A program made the position numbers and the translations under genes. This document shows positions 1 to 8,766 of a stretch of 64,000 nucleotides of DNA, piece by piece. The notes beneath the pieces were generated by a model, which was given only the letters and a program-made list of their open reading frames with translations, was not told where the DNA came from and ran no database searches. This DNA comes from Bacillus pumilus (lineage in GTDB: Bacteria; Bacillota; Bacilli; Bacillales; Bacillaceae): positions 3,844,001-3,908,000 of the forward strand of contig NZ_CP027116.1 in NCBI RefSeq assembly GCF_003431975.1. Reading direction: 5' to 3'. The number at the start of each line of letters is the position of its first letter. Within the stretch, counting starts at the first letter, position 1.

Positions 1-2652
1 TAATAAATTGTCTAAACGCTTATATTCTTGATTCAGTCTTTCATATTCAGTCATCGCAGCCTTATAATTTTCAGGTGCTTCTGGATCAATCTCAGGTTCA
101 TTTCTTGCACCATTAAACATCGTTTTTCCATGATCGCGTTCCGTTCTTAACTCACTAATAGATGGAATTTGATCAGGAAATCGTTCTTGGCTTGCTTCTG
201 AGTAAAGCGGTAACTCGAACTTTTTGATTTCCGTGATCTCTTGCAGGTAACCCACCAACTCTTGCTTCATTCGATCAATTTCATCTTGTTTTTCTTTCAT
301 TCGACGGCCTATGTCTTCTTTCTCTCTATTTTTATGTTGTAAGTCATCTTCTAATGCTTCTTTCACTCTCTTTTGTTTTTTGACTATGACAAGATGCGTA
401 TCAAGTTCTTCTTCTAAATAGTGGCTTTTTTTCTTGCACCTTTCATACTCTCCATCTATATCAGCCAACTGTTGTTGAAGTGATTTAAATGCTTGATACT
501 TTTCTTTCCTTTTCCCTAACTCTTCGTAAAAAGTTCCTTCTCGTTCGAACAACGTATAATCATTGTTCAGTTGGGCTTTTACGTTATTCAAATCTTGTCT
601 TTCTTGATCTAGCTGTTTTAACTGCTGCTGCTTGCCTGACAATTCCTGTTCTTTTCTTATTAATTGTCTCCCTCGATCTTCCCGTTCGTACTCTTTTGAC
701 ATAAACGCTTCTGCTTCTTTCACAGATGAAATAACACCATTTAGATTTTGTAGTTGTATCGTTAACTCATTCAGCTCTTTCTCTAATTCCGTACACCTTA
801 TCTTCTTTATCTTTAATTGTTGATCAACTTCTTTTTTTCTGGCTTGTAATGATGTTTCACTTAAGATCAATCGGTCTTTTTCTTGTGAACCTCGAATACC
901 CATTTCATCATATAAATATCCATTTTTGATGTGGATGGTCTTATGTTTGAAGAACTGCTCGACCCACCATAATGCTTTGATTGCATGCGGAATGAATTCG
1001 TCTCGTACACTTTCCTTCACTTTAAGATGAAGCGCTGGTAAGGATGTAATTGAGCGATCTGGAACTACATTCATGAGGGATACATGGTACAGGTCATTAG
1101 GTGGTTCGACTTCTTTCCCTTGAAAAAAGATTGTGTACTTAATCGCATCGAACAGTTGCTCATCTTTTAATTGAGCCTGTTCATCTAGTTCAACTAATTC
1201 ACGAAGGGGAAATGCTTTCACGTTTCTATTTCTAAAATAGTTGAGTGACTCCTGTTGGCGTTGAGAAAGCTCTTGATTTCCCATCAATAATTGATGTTCG
1301 TTTTCTAATTCCTCGACCTCTTTTGATAATGTAAACTGTTCATCTTTTGATTTTTTGATTTCTAAATTTAATTGATCAATTCTCATGCTCACATTATGAG
1401 AACTCAGGTACTCATTTAAAAGCTCTTTCATTTTTTTACTATTATTTTTATCTTGCTCTATTTTAAACTTTAATGCTGCTATCTCATTACGTAATTGATT
1501 CTCTATCTCTTTTAATTCAACTTCACTTTCCATCATTTGTGAAAGCAAATACGTGTTGTGATCAATCTCTTTTTTCAACCGAATTAGGTTTGTCTTCACT
1601 TCCTGCTCCGTATGCCGAATATATTTTTCTTGTTCTGTGATATCCTTTAATTCCTCTTCTCTGATAGCAATCTCTTCAATTTTCTTAGCTTTCTTTTCTT
1701 TTAATAAAGACATCTCTTCGTGACCAGCTTCAATATCAACTTCTAACTTTTCTTGTTTAAGTAAAAGTTGATTCATACCTTCACTGTGCTCTGAAAATTG
1801 TGCTTGTTCCAACTGAATTTTATCATTTATTTCTTCATAATCAGTTTCAAGCTGATCAATCAAATCTTCCAATAGTTTCTGTTCTTTTTTGAGTTCTTTT
1901 TCTAATAAAAGGAGTGCTCTTATATATTGTGTGCCTCCCGTTTTTAGACGTTCTTGATTCTGATTAAAAAGGTATAAGCGTTGTTTACTAATATCGAGAC
2001 TTAATTTACTGTTATCGACGTTGTGCTTTGTAAGGTCTAACGCTTCCTTGGATTCTTTTAATCTCTCAATGCTTTCTTCCCACTCTTGCTGCATTTGAGA
2101 AATACCGTGCATTTCACTAAAAACTCGAAAGCGCTCTTCTGGATTCATAGTCGCAAATTGATTGACATCTTGCTGATACCAAATTAAATAATAGGCGTCA
2201 GGATCAATTTTATATTTATAAAGTAATGTCTCTTTATAAGATGAAAAGTTAAACTGTCCGCCGCCAGAGGTATATGTAATTGTATTCTCCCACTCATCTA
2301 TCTCTTCTCCAGTTGAAATGGTGTACTCCCTTTTCAACAATTGTCCAGACTCTTGTACGATGTTCAACGTAAATTGGATAAACTTTGCTGCATCAATTTT
2401 CATCGAACCTTCATTTTGAAACACAATCGAAATTTTAGCTTTCCACGTCTCGTCAGGCAAAAGATTACGTGATTTTAAGCCTTCCAAGTCAACTTTTGAA
2501 GAATATAAGACAGCACCTAGACAATAAGTAATGGTGGACTTACCAGAACCGTTTGGCCCAGAAATGAGAATATGCTGATCAGCTCCAGCTAAATCAATTT
2601 GTTCCGGACGATAATCACGTATGCCATGAAACGTTAATCTCCAAGGTATCAT
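1..2652 (-). CDS. jetC: JetC, SMC/MukB-like ATPase of a Wadjet system (partial, C-terminus beyond left edge)
   Basis: This is the motor subunit of a Wadjet (MksB/MukB-like) condensin, a family known to extrude loops on circular plasmid DNA and present them for cleavage by JetD. The frame is open from an ATG at 2652 to the window edge, giving 884 residues without a stop. A P-loop GPNGSGKST lies at residues 32-40. Long Glu/Lys/Gln-rich coiled-coil stretches follow, interrupted near the middle by a non-coiled segment that fits a hinge. The ABC signature and Walker B would lie beyond position 1, so ATPase completeness cannot be judged. The start ATGA overlaps the jetB stop by 4 nt, indicating translational coupling in the operon jetD-jetA-jetB-jetC. 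Confidence 0.85.
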   Translation of the reverse strand, partial: MIPWRLTFHGIRDYRPEQIDLAGADQHILISGPNGSGKSTITYCLGAVLYSSKVDLEGLKSRNLLPDETWKAKISIVFQNEGSMKIDAAKFIQFTLNIVQESGQLLKREYTISTGEEIDEWENTITYTSGGGQFNFSSYKETLLYKYKIDPDAYYLIWYQQDVNQFATMNPEERFRVFSEMHGISQMQQEWEESIERLKESKEALDLTKHNVDNSKLSLDISKQRLYLFNQNQERLKTGGTQYIRALLLLEKELKKEQKLLEDLIDQLETDYEEINDKIQLEQAQFSEHSEGMNQLLLKQEKLEVDIEAGHEEMSLLKEKKAKKIEEIAIREEELKDITEQEKYIRHTEQEVKTNLIRLKKEIDHNTYLLSQMMESEVELKEIENQLRNEIAALKFKIEQDKNNSKKMKELLNEYLSSHNVSMRIDQLNLEIKKSKDEQFTLSKEVEELENEHQLLMGNQELSQRQQESLNYFRNRNVKAFPLRELVELDEQAQLKDEQLFDAIKYTIFFQGKEVEPPNDLYHVSLMNVVPDRSITSLPALHLKVKESVRDEFIPHAIKALWWVEQFFKHKTIHIKNGYLYDEMGIRGSQEKDRLILSETSLQARKKEVDQQLKIKKIRCTELEKELNELTIQLQNLNGVISSVKEAEAFMSKEYEREDRGRQLIRKEQELSGKQQQLKQLDQERQDLNNVKAQLNNDYTLFEREGTFYEELGKRKEKYQAFKSLQQQLADIDGEYERCKKKSHYLEEELDTHLVIVKKQKRVKEALEDDLQHKNREKEDIGRRMKEKQDEIDRMKQELVGYLQEITEIKKFELPLYSEASQERFPDQIPSISELRTERDHGKTMFNGARNEPEIDPEAPENYKAAMTEYERLNQEYKRLDNLL

Positions 2653-3377
2653 TGCTCTGCCCCTTCACTCTGAAAATTATAGCGTTTAAAAAACTTCATG
2701 ACTTCTTCTTTATTTAATTGATTTGAGTGACTAAACTCCGCTGTTCTTCGCAAGAAAGAGTCTGAAAAAATATTCGCACCGATAGCCGTCAATTGAAAAG
2801 CTCTTTCTGTTGATTCCGTCTCGTAGTCTTCAATCGCACCGATTTTTTTCAGAGGGTCGATATTTAAATTGATTCTATTATTCGCTTTCTTTGTTTCATG
2901 CCCTAAAGCTTCTAACAGTTGATCAAACAATGTAAATTCATGTTGCAGTACTTCCTGTTGATAAAAGATATAAAGTAAAATAGCCAAGCTTTCCTTAGAT
3001 AACGTGTGACGTGCTGCAGATGCTGTCACTCGCATAAGCACAACCACTTGATCTCGCTCATCATCATAGATGATTTTGAAATATCGACTAATGGCTTGAT
3101 TAACTCTTTTAATAAATGAGAAAAAGTCTTCTTCACCCGAAATACCTAGTTGTTTCTCGACTTCCTTACGAGATAATCCAAAATTTCCAGATCGAATTGA
3201 AGCAGATGATGAAAAAAGAATGTTCATGAACGTCATCTCTTCTGTCTGCGTGAGAATACCACGAATGTTTTGCAACGCATTCAATGGGTTGACATTCAAT
3301 TCGGTCGTTTCATCATTTGGACTTTCTTTGATGGTCGTTGTCTCTTTTTCGTTTGACAATATCTTTTCCATCTTCAT
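2649..3377 (-). CDS. jetB: JetB, MukE-like subunit of the Wadjet system
   Basis: A 242-residue protein of the size and placement of JetB/MksE, the winged-helix KITE-type subunit that bridges kleisin JetA and SMC JetC. I see no catalytic motif, as expected for a structural subunit. The N-terminal 30 residues are polar and probably flexible. The ATG at 3377 is preceded by GGGAG about 10 nt upstream. The gene overlaps the end of jetA by 65 nt and the start of jetC by 4 nt, so the genes are translationally coupled. The assignment rests mainly on operon position between a JetA-like and a JetC gene. A profile search would be needed to assign the Wadjet subtype. Confidence 0.75.
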   Translation of the reverse strand: MKMEKILSNEKETTTIKESPNDETTELNVNPLNALQNIRGILTQTEEMTFMNILFSSSASIRSGNFGLSRKEVEKQLGISGEEDFFSFIKRVNQAISRYFKIIYDDERDQVVVLMRVTASAARHTLSKESLAILLYIFYQQEVLQHEFTLFDQLLEALGHETKKANNRINLNIDPLKKIGAIEDYETESTERAFQLTAIGANIFSDSFLRRTAEFSHSNQLNKEEVMKFFKRYNFQSEGAEQ

Positions 3378-4743
3378 GATTCATCCACTCCCATTCTTTT
3401 TCGTACTGTTTATGTTCTCTTATTTCCGTCCCCTTTGATATAACAATCTCTTTATTGCTCACTAAAGCAGAAATAGCAGTTAAAGCATTTATTGCGTCAC
3501 TCCACTGCTCTGTTGTAGCCTCAATGACAACCTGTTCTAAAGTCGCTTGTTCTTGCTTTTCAAAGTACGCTTCAATCTTTGTTGTATCAATCATTTCTTT
3601 TGTTAAAAGCCAATTAGACTCTGCGATGTGTCGCTCTAAATCAACACCAGACACCTCTTCGTTTGCGTATACAATATCCTCTTCTTCCTCTTGAATTGAG
3701 TCAATAATAGGTTCATAATTTTCTAAATAATCGACAGCCACCTCAATTGTGCCAGACGTTAAAGGAGAAGCAAACTTCACAGGAATCCATAACCCATCAA
3801 CTGCCTCATCTTTATATTGATTTTGTTCCATGAAACTTAACAACTGGTAAACATCTGGAATATCTGATTCGAGTGATGGTTCAAACATACTGGAAATGAA
3901 ACGTCTAATTTTTTCAGGCTGAATATGAGAACTAAATGGGGTATTCTGCATATTCGTAAACTTTAAATATTTTTTAATCATGCCAAGGCTAAGATTTGTC
4001 CCTGTTGTAAGAACTTCTGTACCTCTCTGCATGAGTTCTGTAAGAACTAAACTGTCTTCCACTGTTTGAAACTTTTTAAATCTCTCTTCCAGTTTTACAT
4101 CTAAATCATTCATTAACTCGTGAATCAACTCTAACTGGGGTAAGGCATGTCGATCGGCAAGCATTTCTAACTCACGCTCTTTTAAAAGTGTGATGGCATT
4201 TTGTACATGCTTTATCATACTTGCAATTTTGTTCCCACCTGAAATCCCTTGATCGTCATAGGCCTCACTAATATCTGAATCTCGTCTAGCCTGAAACAAC
4301 GACCTGCCAATCTCATCATTCATATAATAAGCTAATGAATCATTGGCCAGTCGAATCAGCATATCCATCATCCGTTTTCCAACATCACGCATTTTGATTC
4401 TTCTCGTTTGTTTAGAAATCCAATTGTACTTGACTAGTACCTGAATTACCTGATCGACTCTTTTTTGAGAAGGCGGCTCCTTATCATCATAACGATTTCG
4501 ATACCGATAGTAGATTGATTCAGTATTTTCAATAAGGCCACTTAAACCTAGAGCTTCTTCATTTAGCAACTGAATGATTTTTAAAAGCCTAAGTATTTCC
4601 CCAGGAGTTTGAAAAAATTGTTGTGCACCTAAATCACTAAGAACCCCACTAAGAGTAGAAATGTCTCTCATAGATTGCATCAATTCTGGTGCTGAGTATG
4701 AAGATTGAAAAATTGAAATTAATCCTGAATCCACTTTTTCCAA
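3313..4743 (-). CDS. jetA: JetA, kleisin (MukF-like) subunit of the Wadjet system
   Basis: A 476-residue, mostly helical protein without enzymatic motifs, in the place of the kleisin JetA/MksF. Kleisins bridge the heads of the SMC dimer and carry the JetB subunits. The start is a TTG at 4743, chosen because GGAGG lies 9 nt upstream and no ATG is suitably placed. It overlaps the 3' end of jetD by 25 nt. An acidic linker (EEEEED) near residue 355 and a highly charged C-terminal tail (KRKRDNDHQRKSK) encoded within the jetB overlap are noticeable. The gene order D-A-B-C differs from the A-B-C-D order of the classical B. cereus example. I do not assign a subtype. Confidence 0.75.
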   Translation of the reverse strand: MEKVDSGLISIFQSSYSAPELMQSMRDISTLSGVLSDLGAQQFFQTPGEILRLLKIIQLLNEEALGLSGLIENTESIYYRYRNRYDDKEPPSQKRVDQVIQVLVKYNWISKQTRRIKMRDVGKRMMDMLIRLANDSLAYYMNDEIGRSLFQARRDSDISEAYDDQGISGGNKIASMIKHVQNAITLLKERELEMLADRHALPQLELIHELMNDLDVKLEERFKKFQTVEDSLVLTELMQRGTEVLTTGTNLSLGMIKKYLKFTNMQNTPFSSHIQPEKIRRFISSMFEPSLESDIPDVYQLLSFMEQNQYKDEAVDGLWIPVKFASPLTSGTIEVAVDYLENYEPIIDSIQEEEEDIVYANEEVSGVDLERHIAESNWLLTKEMIDTTKIEAYFEKQEQATLEQVVIEATTEQWSDAINALTAISALVSNKEIVISKGTEIREHKQYEKEWEWMNHEDGKDIVKRKRDNDHQRKSK

Positions 4744-6038
4744 AGATCGACACCTCCCATCATCTGCTCTTGTTCCATCGTTTGATGCTGAAGGAAATCC
4801 GTCAAATACTGTTCATAATGCTGATGATCCGTTGTCACTTCTTGATTTGGCAATATCCACTTCAGCTTTAACTGATCATAAACTTTCAATGTTTCATAAA
4901 CTTTTCTTGCAATATAAACACCATCTAAATCATAATCACACCAAATCATCACTTGCTTTACCTGACTATGATCTAAAATTTGTGTCATTGCTTTTCGATG
5001 TGCCGATCGCAAATGTCCATCCGTACATAAAACATATGATTTCGTCTCTTTTAAAAAATCTTCTTTTGACGCCATACTTGTTAAAATAGCTCGATTTTCA
5101 ACGATCCAGAAAGTCCTTGCATCTGTATGATAGGCTTCATTTAATATAGATAAGTTTGTGATAGCATGAACTGGTCCAATTTCATAAGAAGAGTATTGTC
5201 CCTTCAGCTTTCCAGAAAAAAAGACGGGTGTGATTTGCCCCAAACTCGTTAAGCCCAACTCTTGAATTGGGGTTTGCGACCAGTCCTCTATCTCACTTAT
5301 AAATTCTTCTTTGTCAGCATCAAATTTTTTTGAACCCCCAATTTCCTGATAATACATTGCACCAATCTCTTTCCAATCAAACGATTCTTTAAGAGAGGAA
5401 ATATGACAAAATGCGCAAACAAAATGTAGATACTTGAGCCTTTTCATCAGTGGCCAACTGTTTGGAAATGATAGGGAAATCCCCATCTCGCTAGAATTTA
5501 ATTGCTGAGCCCTCTCTGTTAACTTTTTAATTCCTGATACTCTATTGGGAGATAATGTTTGATGTTCTTGGTCTTTTTTCAGTGCAATTTCGTTCAAACG
5601 ATCTTGGATCATTAATACATCATTCACCAATTCATCATGCTTTCTTTGATGCTGCACTGATTGATATTCAAATAATCGATAACCCATTCTATAGTGGGAT
5701 CTACTAACTGTTTTACCATCCTTCTCAAAACGAATCTCCTTGATAATCCAGCCTTCCTTTAACCAATTAAATGTTTCCTGTTCATCTTCATTTAATTCCA
5801 CTTTTCTATTAGTCGTTAAGGCTAAAGATGCTAGTGCTGGATCTAATGGTAAATCATTTACATGGTGATGCTGGGTAGATACAGTTAATAAGCCTAAAAC
5901 CCGATATGTTCTTGCTGACCGCTTAATAATGTTGAACTGAGTGAAAAGTTGATCTTGTAATGCAGATGGTAACTCTAACTCTTCTTTGCTTCTTAGGATA
6001 TAGTCTTCAATATATTGGCGTACCTTTTTATCTATCAT
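4719..6038 (-). CDS. jetD: JetD, Toprim-type nuclease of the Wadjet system
   Basis: A 439-residue protein with a C-terminal Toprim fold, the DNA-cleaving subunit in Wadjet (related to topoisomerase VI subunit A and MksG). The acidic triad is visible: a Glu at about 314 in IVENRAIL, then Asp 368, 370 and 372 in WCDYDLDG. The N-terminal 200 residues look like winged-helix DNA-binding and arm regions. The ATG at 6038 follows AGAGG at usual spacing; an upstream ATG at 6043 is out of frame and stops at once. It is the first gene of the operon, so the promoter should lie in 6040-6250. All metal-binding acidic residues appear intact, so the system looks functional on the part visible. Confidence 0.8.
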   Translation of the reverse strand: MIDKKVRQYIEDYILRSKEELELPSALQDQLFTQFNIIKRSARTYRVLGLLTVSTQHHHVNDLPLDPALASLALTTNRKVELNEDEQETFNWLKEGWIIKEIRFEKDGKTVSRSHYRMGYRLFEYQSVQHQRKHDELVNDVLMIQDRLNEIALKKDQEHQTLSPNRVSGIKKLTERAQQLNSSEMGISLSFPNSWPLMKRLKYLHFVCAFCHISSLKESFDWKEIGAMYYQEIGGSKKFDADKEEFISEIEDWSQTPIQELGLTSLGQITPVFFSGKLKGQYSSYEIGPVHAITNLSILNEAYHTDARTFWIVENRAILTSMASKEDFLKETKSYVLCTDGHLRSAHRKAMTQILDHSQVKQVMIWCDYDLDGVYIARKVYETLKVYDQLKLKWILPNQEVTTDHQHYEQYLTDFLQHQTMEQEQMMGGVDLWKKWIQD

Positions 6039-6253
6039 ATCATTGCCTCTCTACTTGTTTGATGTCTCTATTTAAATGGAAAATTGAGTGTGAATTTGGC
6101 ATTATCGTATTTCCTCAATGGAGTTTTTTCATATTTAAATATGTTCAGAAATTAAAAATATCTGATCTTCGCATTCATTAAGTTTATATGTATTATTTTA
6201 CTATTTAACACTATAAATTGGAATTGTTTTCAGTTAAGAAAAAAGAATTGGGT

Positions 6254-6349
6254 AATGTCTTTTACAGTTCGTGATGCAGAAGATATTGTAGGTTCAGAAA
6301 TTAAAAAAGCCTCTTTTGAGGGATTAGCTCAAACGAGACTTTTTTAATT
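6254..6349 (+). pseudogene. Decayed 3' remnant of a third immunity-like gene with its terminator
   Basis: The 3' end of the second immunity-like gene (7729-7825) recurs here with about 75-80 percent identity by eye, including the codons for TVRDTEDVVG and the terminator hairpin that follows. The first half of the gene is absent and the reading frame has no start or ribosome binding site. The hairpin (about 6306-6346) keeps its stem with two mismatches and a T run. It therefore looks like the scar of a lost or recombined paralogue upstream of the present toxin gene. The rest of 6039-6560 shows only AT-rich sequence and presumably the promoters of jetD and of the toxin gene. Confidence 0.65.
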
Positions 6350-6561
6350 TAGTGGTCAAAGTTATGAGTTAAACTTCTTTTGCAAATGGTAGTTGATGTA
6401 ATAAAATGTTTTTAATCAACATAAAAAACAGAGGATACTATTGAACTTTATAACGTGATTTCATTTATTAACTTTAAATTATCTTTAAAAGTTATTGCTA
6501 TCTATTTAATAAATATATTCCATCGTATATCCTATTTATATATAAATAGAGGAGTGATAAT

Positions 6562-7260
6562 ATGCTTATTCATATCAAGAAAATAGCCGTTGCAGTAGCG
6601 TTTATTCTAATGTTCTCTTCTGCTACCTCACCTTTTGTTAAAGCTGAGGAAGTAAGTAAAAAAGAATTTGTAGATTTTGATTTAGAATCTATAAATAGTA
6701 TTGATGATATCCCTAAAGAACTTTTAGATCCTAATTTCTATAGTGAAGATGAAATTATTGAAATACCTCTTGAGTATTTCAATCCATCACATCCTGATAC
6801 TATTGATAATATTTTTATAGGAAGTAACTCCAAGAAAGGTGAAATTCATACTTCGGCAATCGCAGCTGCTGCAGGTGTTTACCTCATTCCAGGGATAGGA
6901 CCAGTTGCTTTAACGGTAACTGGCGCAGTTGTTATTGGTGGAGTTACCATTGCAGCTGGTTCTTGGCTTTATAATAAGATTAGTTATTATTTCAGTAAGA
7001 AAGCTGCTGATGCTGCAGCTAAAAAAATCCCAAAGAGTTTAAAAAAATCAGAGGGTAAAGTTGATTTAAAAAAGTTTAAAGACAAACATGGAAAAACGCC
7101 AGCCCAAAAAACAAGCGGTACGTTCAAGAATGGTAAATGGGTAATAACAAAAGATGTAGGGAAGCATATAGGTTATAATGGAAATAAAAAAGCTTGGAAA
7201 ATTGGCAATCCTACACGAAAAGCATCACTAGATAAGTATGGTAATGTTATCAGTGAATAA
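6562..7260 (+). CDS. Secreted toxin-like protein with hydrophobic core and basic C-terminal domain
   Basis: A 232-residue protein starting at an ATG 8 nt after GAGGAG. Residues 1-28 form a signal peptide (charged LIHIKK, hydrophobic stretch, cleavage after VKA). An acidic segment follows to about residue 90. Then comes a Gly/Ala-rich hydrophobic stretch (about 98-135, with PGIGPVALTVTGAV), and a Lys-rich C-terminal domain of about 90 residues containing KDVGKHIGYNGNKKAWK. This signal, glycine-rich hydrophobic linker and small basic tip is the layout of Gram-positive polymorphic toxins, and the two small genes that follow on the same strand would be immunity genes. I do not recognise the toxin fold. 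KHIGYNG could include catalytic or nucleic-acid-binding residues, but that is a guess. Confidence 0.6.
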   Translation: MLIHIKKIAVAVAFILMFSSATSPFVKAEEVSKKEFVDFDLESINSIDDIPKELLDPNFYSEDEIIEIPLEYFNPSHPDTIDNIFIGSNSKKGEIHTSAIAAAAGVYLIPGIGPVALTVTGAVVIGGVTIAAGSWLYNKISYYFSKKAADAAAKKIPKSLKKSEGKVDLKKFKDKHGKTPAQKTSGTFKNGKWVITKDVGKHIGYNGNKKAWKIGNPTRKASLDKYGNVISE

Positions 7261-7271
7261 AAGGAGGAACT

Positions 7272-7520
7272 ATGAAAACAATAAAGTTTTTTGACTGGAC
7301 AATTCATTTACAACATGATTTAACAGCTGTTACAGATCATAATGAAAAGAAATTGGTCATTTTAGAACCATCAATTGAATTAAACGGTGTGATCTGGATA
7401 GATGACAACGATGAGCTACAAATCAAACCGACTTGGGATTGTGTCATTACAATAGATCCAACCAACAAATCACTGACAATCCGGCAAACAGAAGAAGTAT
7501 TCGGAGATGTGTACGAATGA
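7272..7520 (+). CDS. Small protein, candidate immunity protein 1
   Basis: An 82-residue, cytoplasmic-looking, acidic protein beginning 11 nt after the toxin-like gene, with AAGGAGG before the ATG. It shares with the next gene the core FDWTIH...ELQIKPTWDCVI and the same spacing of ribosome binding site to start, so the two are tandem paralogues. The predicted beta-rich pattern (alternating hydrophobic residues) and acidic charge suit an immunity protein that neutralises a basic toxin tip. The function is inferred only from position, size and charge. Confidence 0.6.
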   Translation: MKTIKFFDWTIHLQHDLTAVTDHNEKKLVILEPSIELNGVIWIDDNDELQIKPTWDCVITIDPTNKSLTIRQTEEVFGDVYE

Positions 7521-7534
7521 AAACAGGAGGAACT

Positions 7535-7777
7535 ATGAAGAAAATTACTTTTTATGATTGGACAGTTCACTATCCTGAACATTTAACAGCTGTCAAAGAT
7601 GATACAGAAAAGAAAATGGTCTTTCTAGAACAGACTGTTGAATTTAAAGGGATTATCCGTATTGATGAGAATGATGAACTGCAAATTAAGCCAACTTGGG
7701 ATTGTGTCATTATGATTAATGCTAAAAATATGTCTGTTACAGTTCGTGATACAGAAGATGTTGTAGGCTTACCATAA
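7535..7777 (+). CDS. Small protein, candidate immunity protein 2 (paralogue of preceding gene)
   Basis: An 80-residue paralogue of the preceding gene, about 55-60 percent identical by eye. The start ATG at 7535 is fixed by AGGAGG at 7525-7530. A longer frame from 7433 would overlap the previous gene and has no ribosome binding site. The sequence ends TVRDTEDVVGLP and is followed at once by a strong terminator. The two diverged copies and the third decayed copy at 6254-6349 suggest repeated gain or replacement of immunity genes at this locus. Confidence 0.6.
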   Translation: MKKITFYDWTVHYPEHLTAVKDDTEKKMVFLEQTVEFKGIIRIDENDELQIKPTWDCVIMINAKNMSVTVRDTEDVVGLP

Positions 7778-7781
7778 AATA

Positions 7782-7825
7782 AAAAAGTCTCGTTTGAGGG
7801 AAATCACTCAAATGAGACTTTTTTT
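7782..7825 (+). terminator. Intrinsic terminator shared by convergent genes
   Basis: AAAAAGTCTC and TTTGAG arms pair with CTCAAA and GAGACTTTTT around a GGAAATCA loop. A-run and T-run on the two sides make it usable in both directions, ending the immunity genes and the convergent metallo-hydrolase gene. A degraded copy lies at about 6306-6346. Confidence 0.85.
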
Positions 7826-7827
7826 GT

Positions 7828-8676
7828 TTAGTATCCATTTACAAAGTCAGTAATAGTTTCTACTTCATCTTCTGTCAATTCTCTGTTCACGTAATCTTGA
7901 TATTCTTGCGTGATTCTCTGCTGATCTCCACCACATAGATCAGTGTATTTCGCCATCATCCGAAGCTTATCTGTTTCCTGACGAAACTCTTCTTTTGACC
8001 ACGGTCTTTGGTGTGAAGGAATATACGTATCAGCCTCAAAAGCATCTAACTCATCTAAAAGACGCAAGATTTCTTTCAACGTATAATGTACGTTTTCAGC
8101 ATACATTTTCGGATAAATGCAATCACCAAGAAACAGGATTTTCTCTTCTTTCACATACACGATCACTGAATCAGCCGCATGATCGCCCCCAACATGCTGC
8201 ACAACACAAGTGACCCCGCCAAGATCAATTTCCATCCGACGGTCAAACGTGACATCCGGTAAAACCACCTGAATGTCTCGATGATTCTTATATTCTTCTT
8301 TTATCGCCTTCGCGCAAAACTCAATCTCCGTTCCCTCCCTCACCCGCTCATCAATCGCCTCATCTGACCAAGAAAACGGAAGAAGCTTCTCCATTTCCTT
8401 TCTGGTTCTTGCAGAAGCAATTGAAACCGTATCAGGCAGCGCCGGCAAACCAAAAATATGATCCCAATGCCAATGCGTGAGGACAACGAGATCGGGCTTG
8501 GCGTTGTCATGCTTTAAAGTTCTTTGGATGAAATAGTTTGCATGATCTTCTGAATTGCCAGCATCGATCATTAATGTTTTGTTATTGCCTATGACCATGC
8601 CTAGGATGGGGCGGTCGGTGTGTGATACTGGTGTGATGTAGGAGAAGGTTTGGCTTATTTTTTTGATTGTATGCAT
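7828..8676 (-). CDS. MBL-fold metallo-hydrolase
   Basis: A 282-residue metallo-beta-lactamase-fold protein. The zinc motif HWHWDH is complete at residues 68-73 (THWHWDHIFG), with a later His in QHVGGDHAADS, an Asp in FLGDCIY and a C-terminal SHQRPW. This is the set of ligands for a dinuclear zinc hydrolase. Substrate is not predictable from sequence. No signal peptide is visible, so it is cytoplasmic. The ribosome binding site is weak (AGCAGG). It is monocistronic, convergent with the immunity genes and downstream of the large helicase gene on the same strand with a 90-nt gap. It may be a passenger rather than a defence gene. Confidence 0.8.
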   Translation of the reverse strand: MHTIKKISQTFSYITPVSHTDRPILGMVIGNNKTLMIDAGNSEDHANYFIQRTLKHDNAKPDLVVLTHWHWDHIFGLPALPDTVSIASARTRKEMEKLLPFSWSDEAIDERVREGTEIEFCAKAIKEEYKNHRDIQVVLPDVTFDRRMEIDLGGVTCVVQHVGGDHAADSVIVYVKEEKILFLGDCIYPKMYAENVHYTLKEILRLLDELDAFEADTYIPSHQRPWSKEEFRQETDKLRMMAKYTDLCGGDQQRITQEYQDYVNRELTEDEVETITDFVNGY

Positions 8677-8766
8677 GGTGTACCTGCTTTCTTAGATTGT
8701 ATATTGAAGTACTACTTACACAGCTGGTTACAAGCCAGTTGTACGTATATGTTATAAGTTTGAAAT

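Noticed and set aside
4832..5089. 85-residue plus-strand frame across jetD
   Set aside because: It is the complementary shadow of the Toprim-coding region and has no start context.
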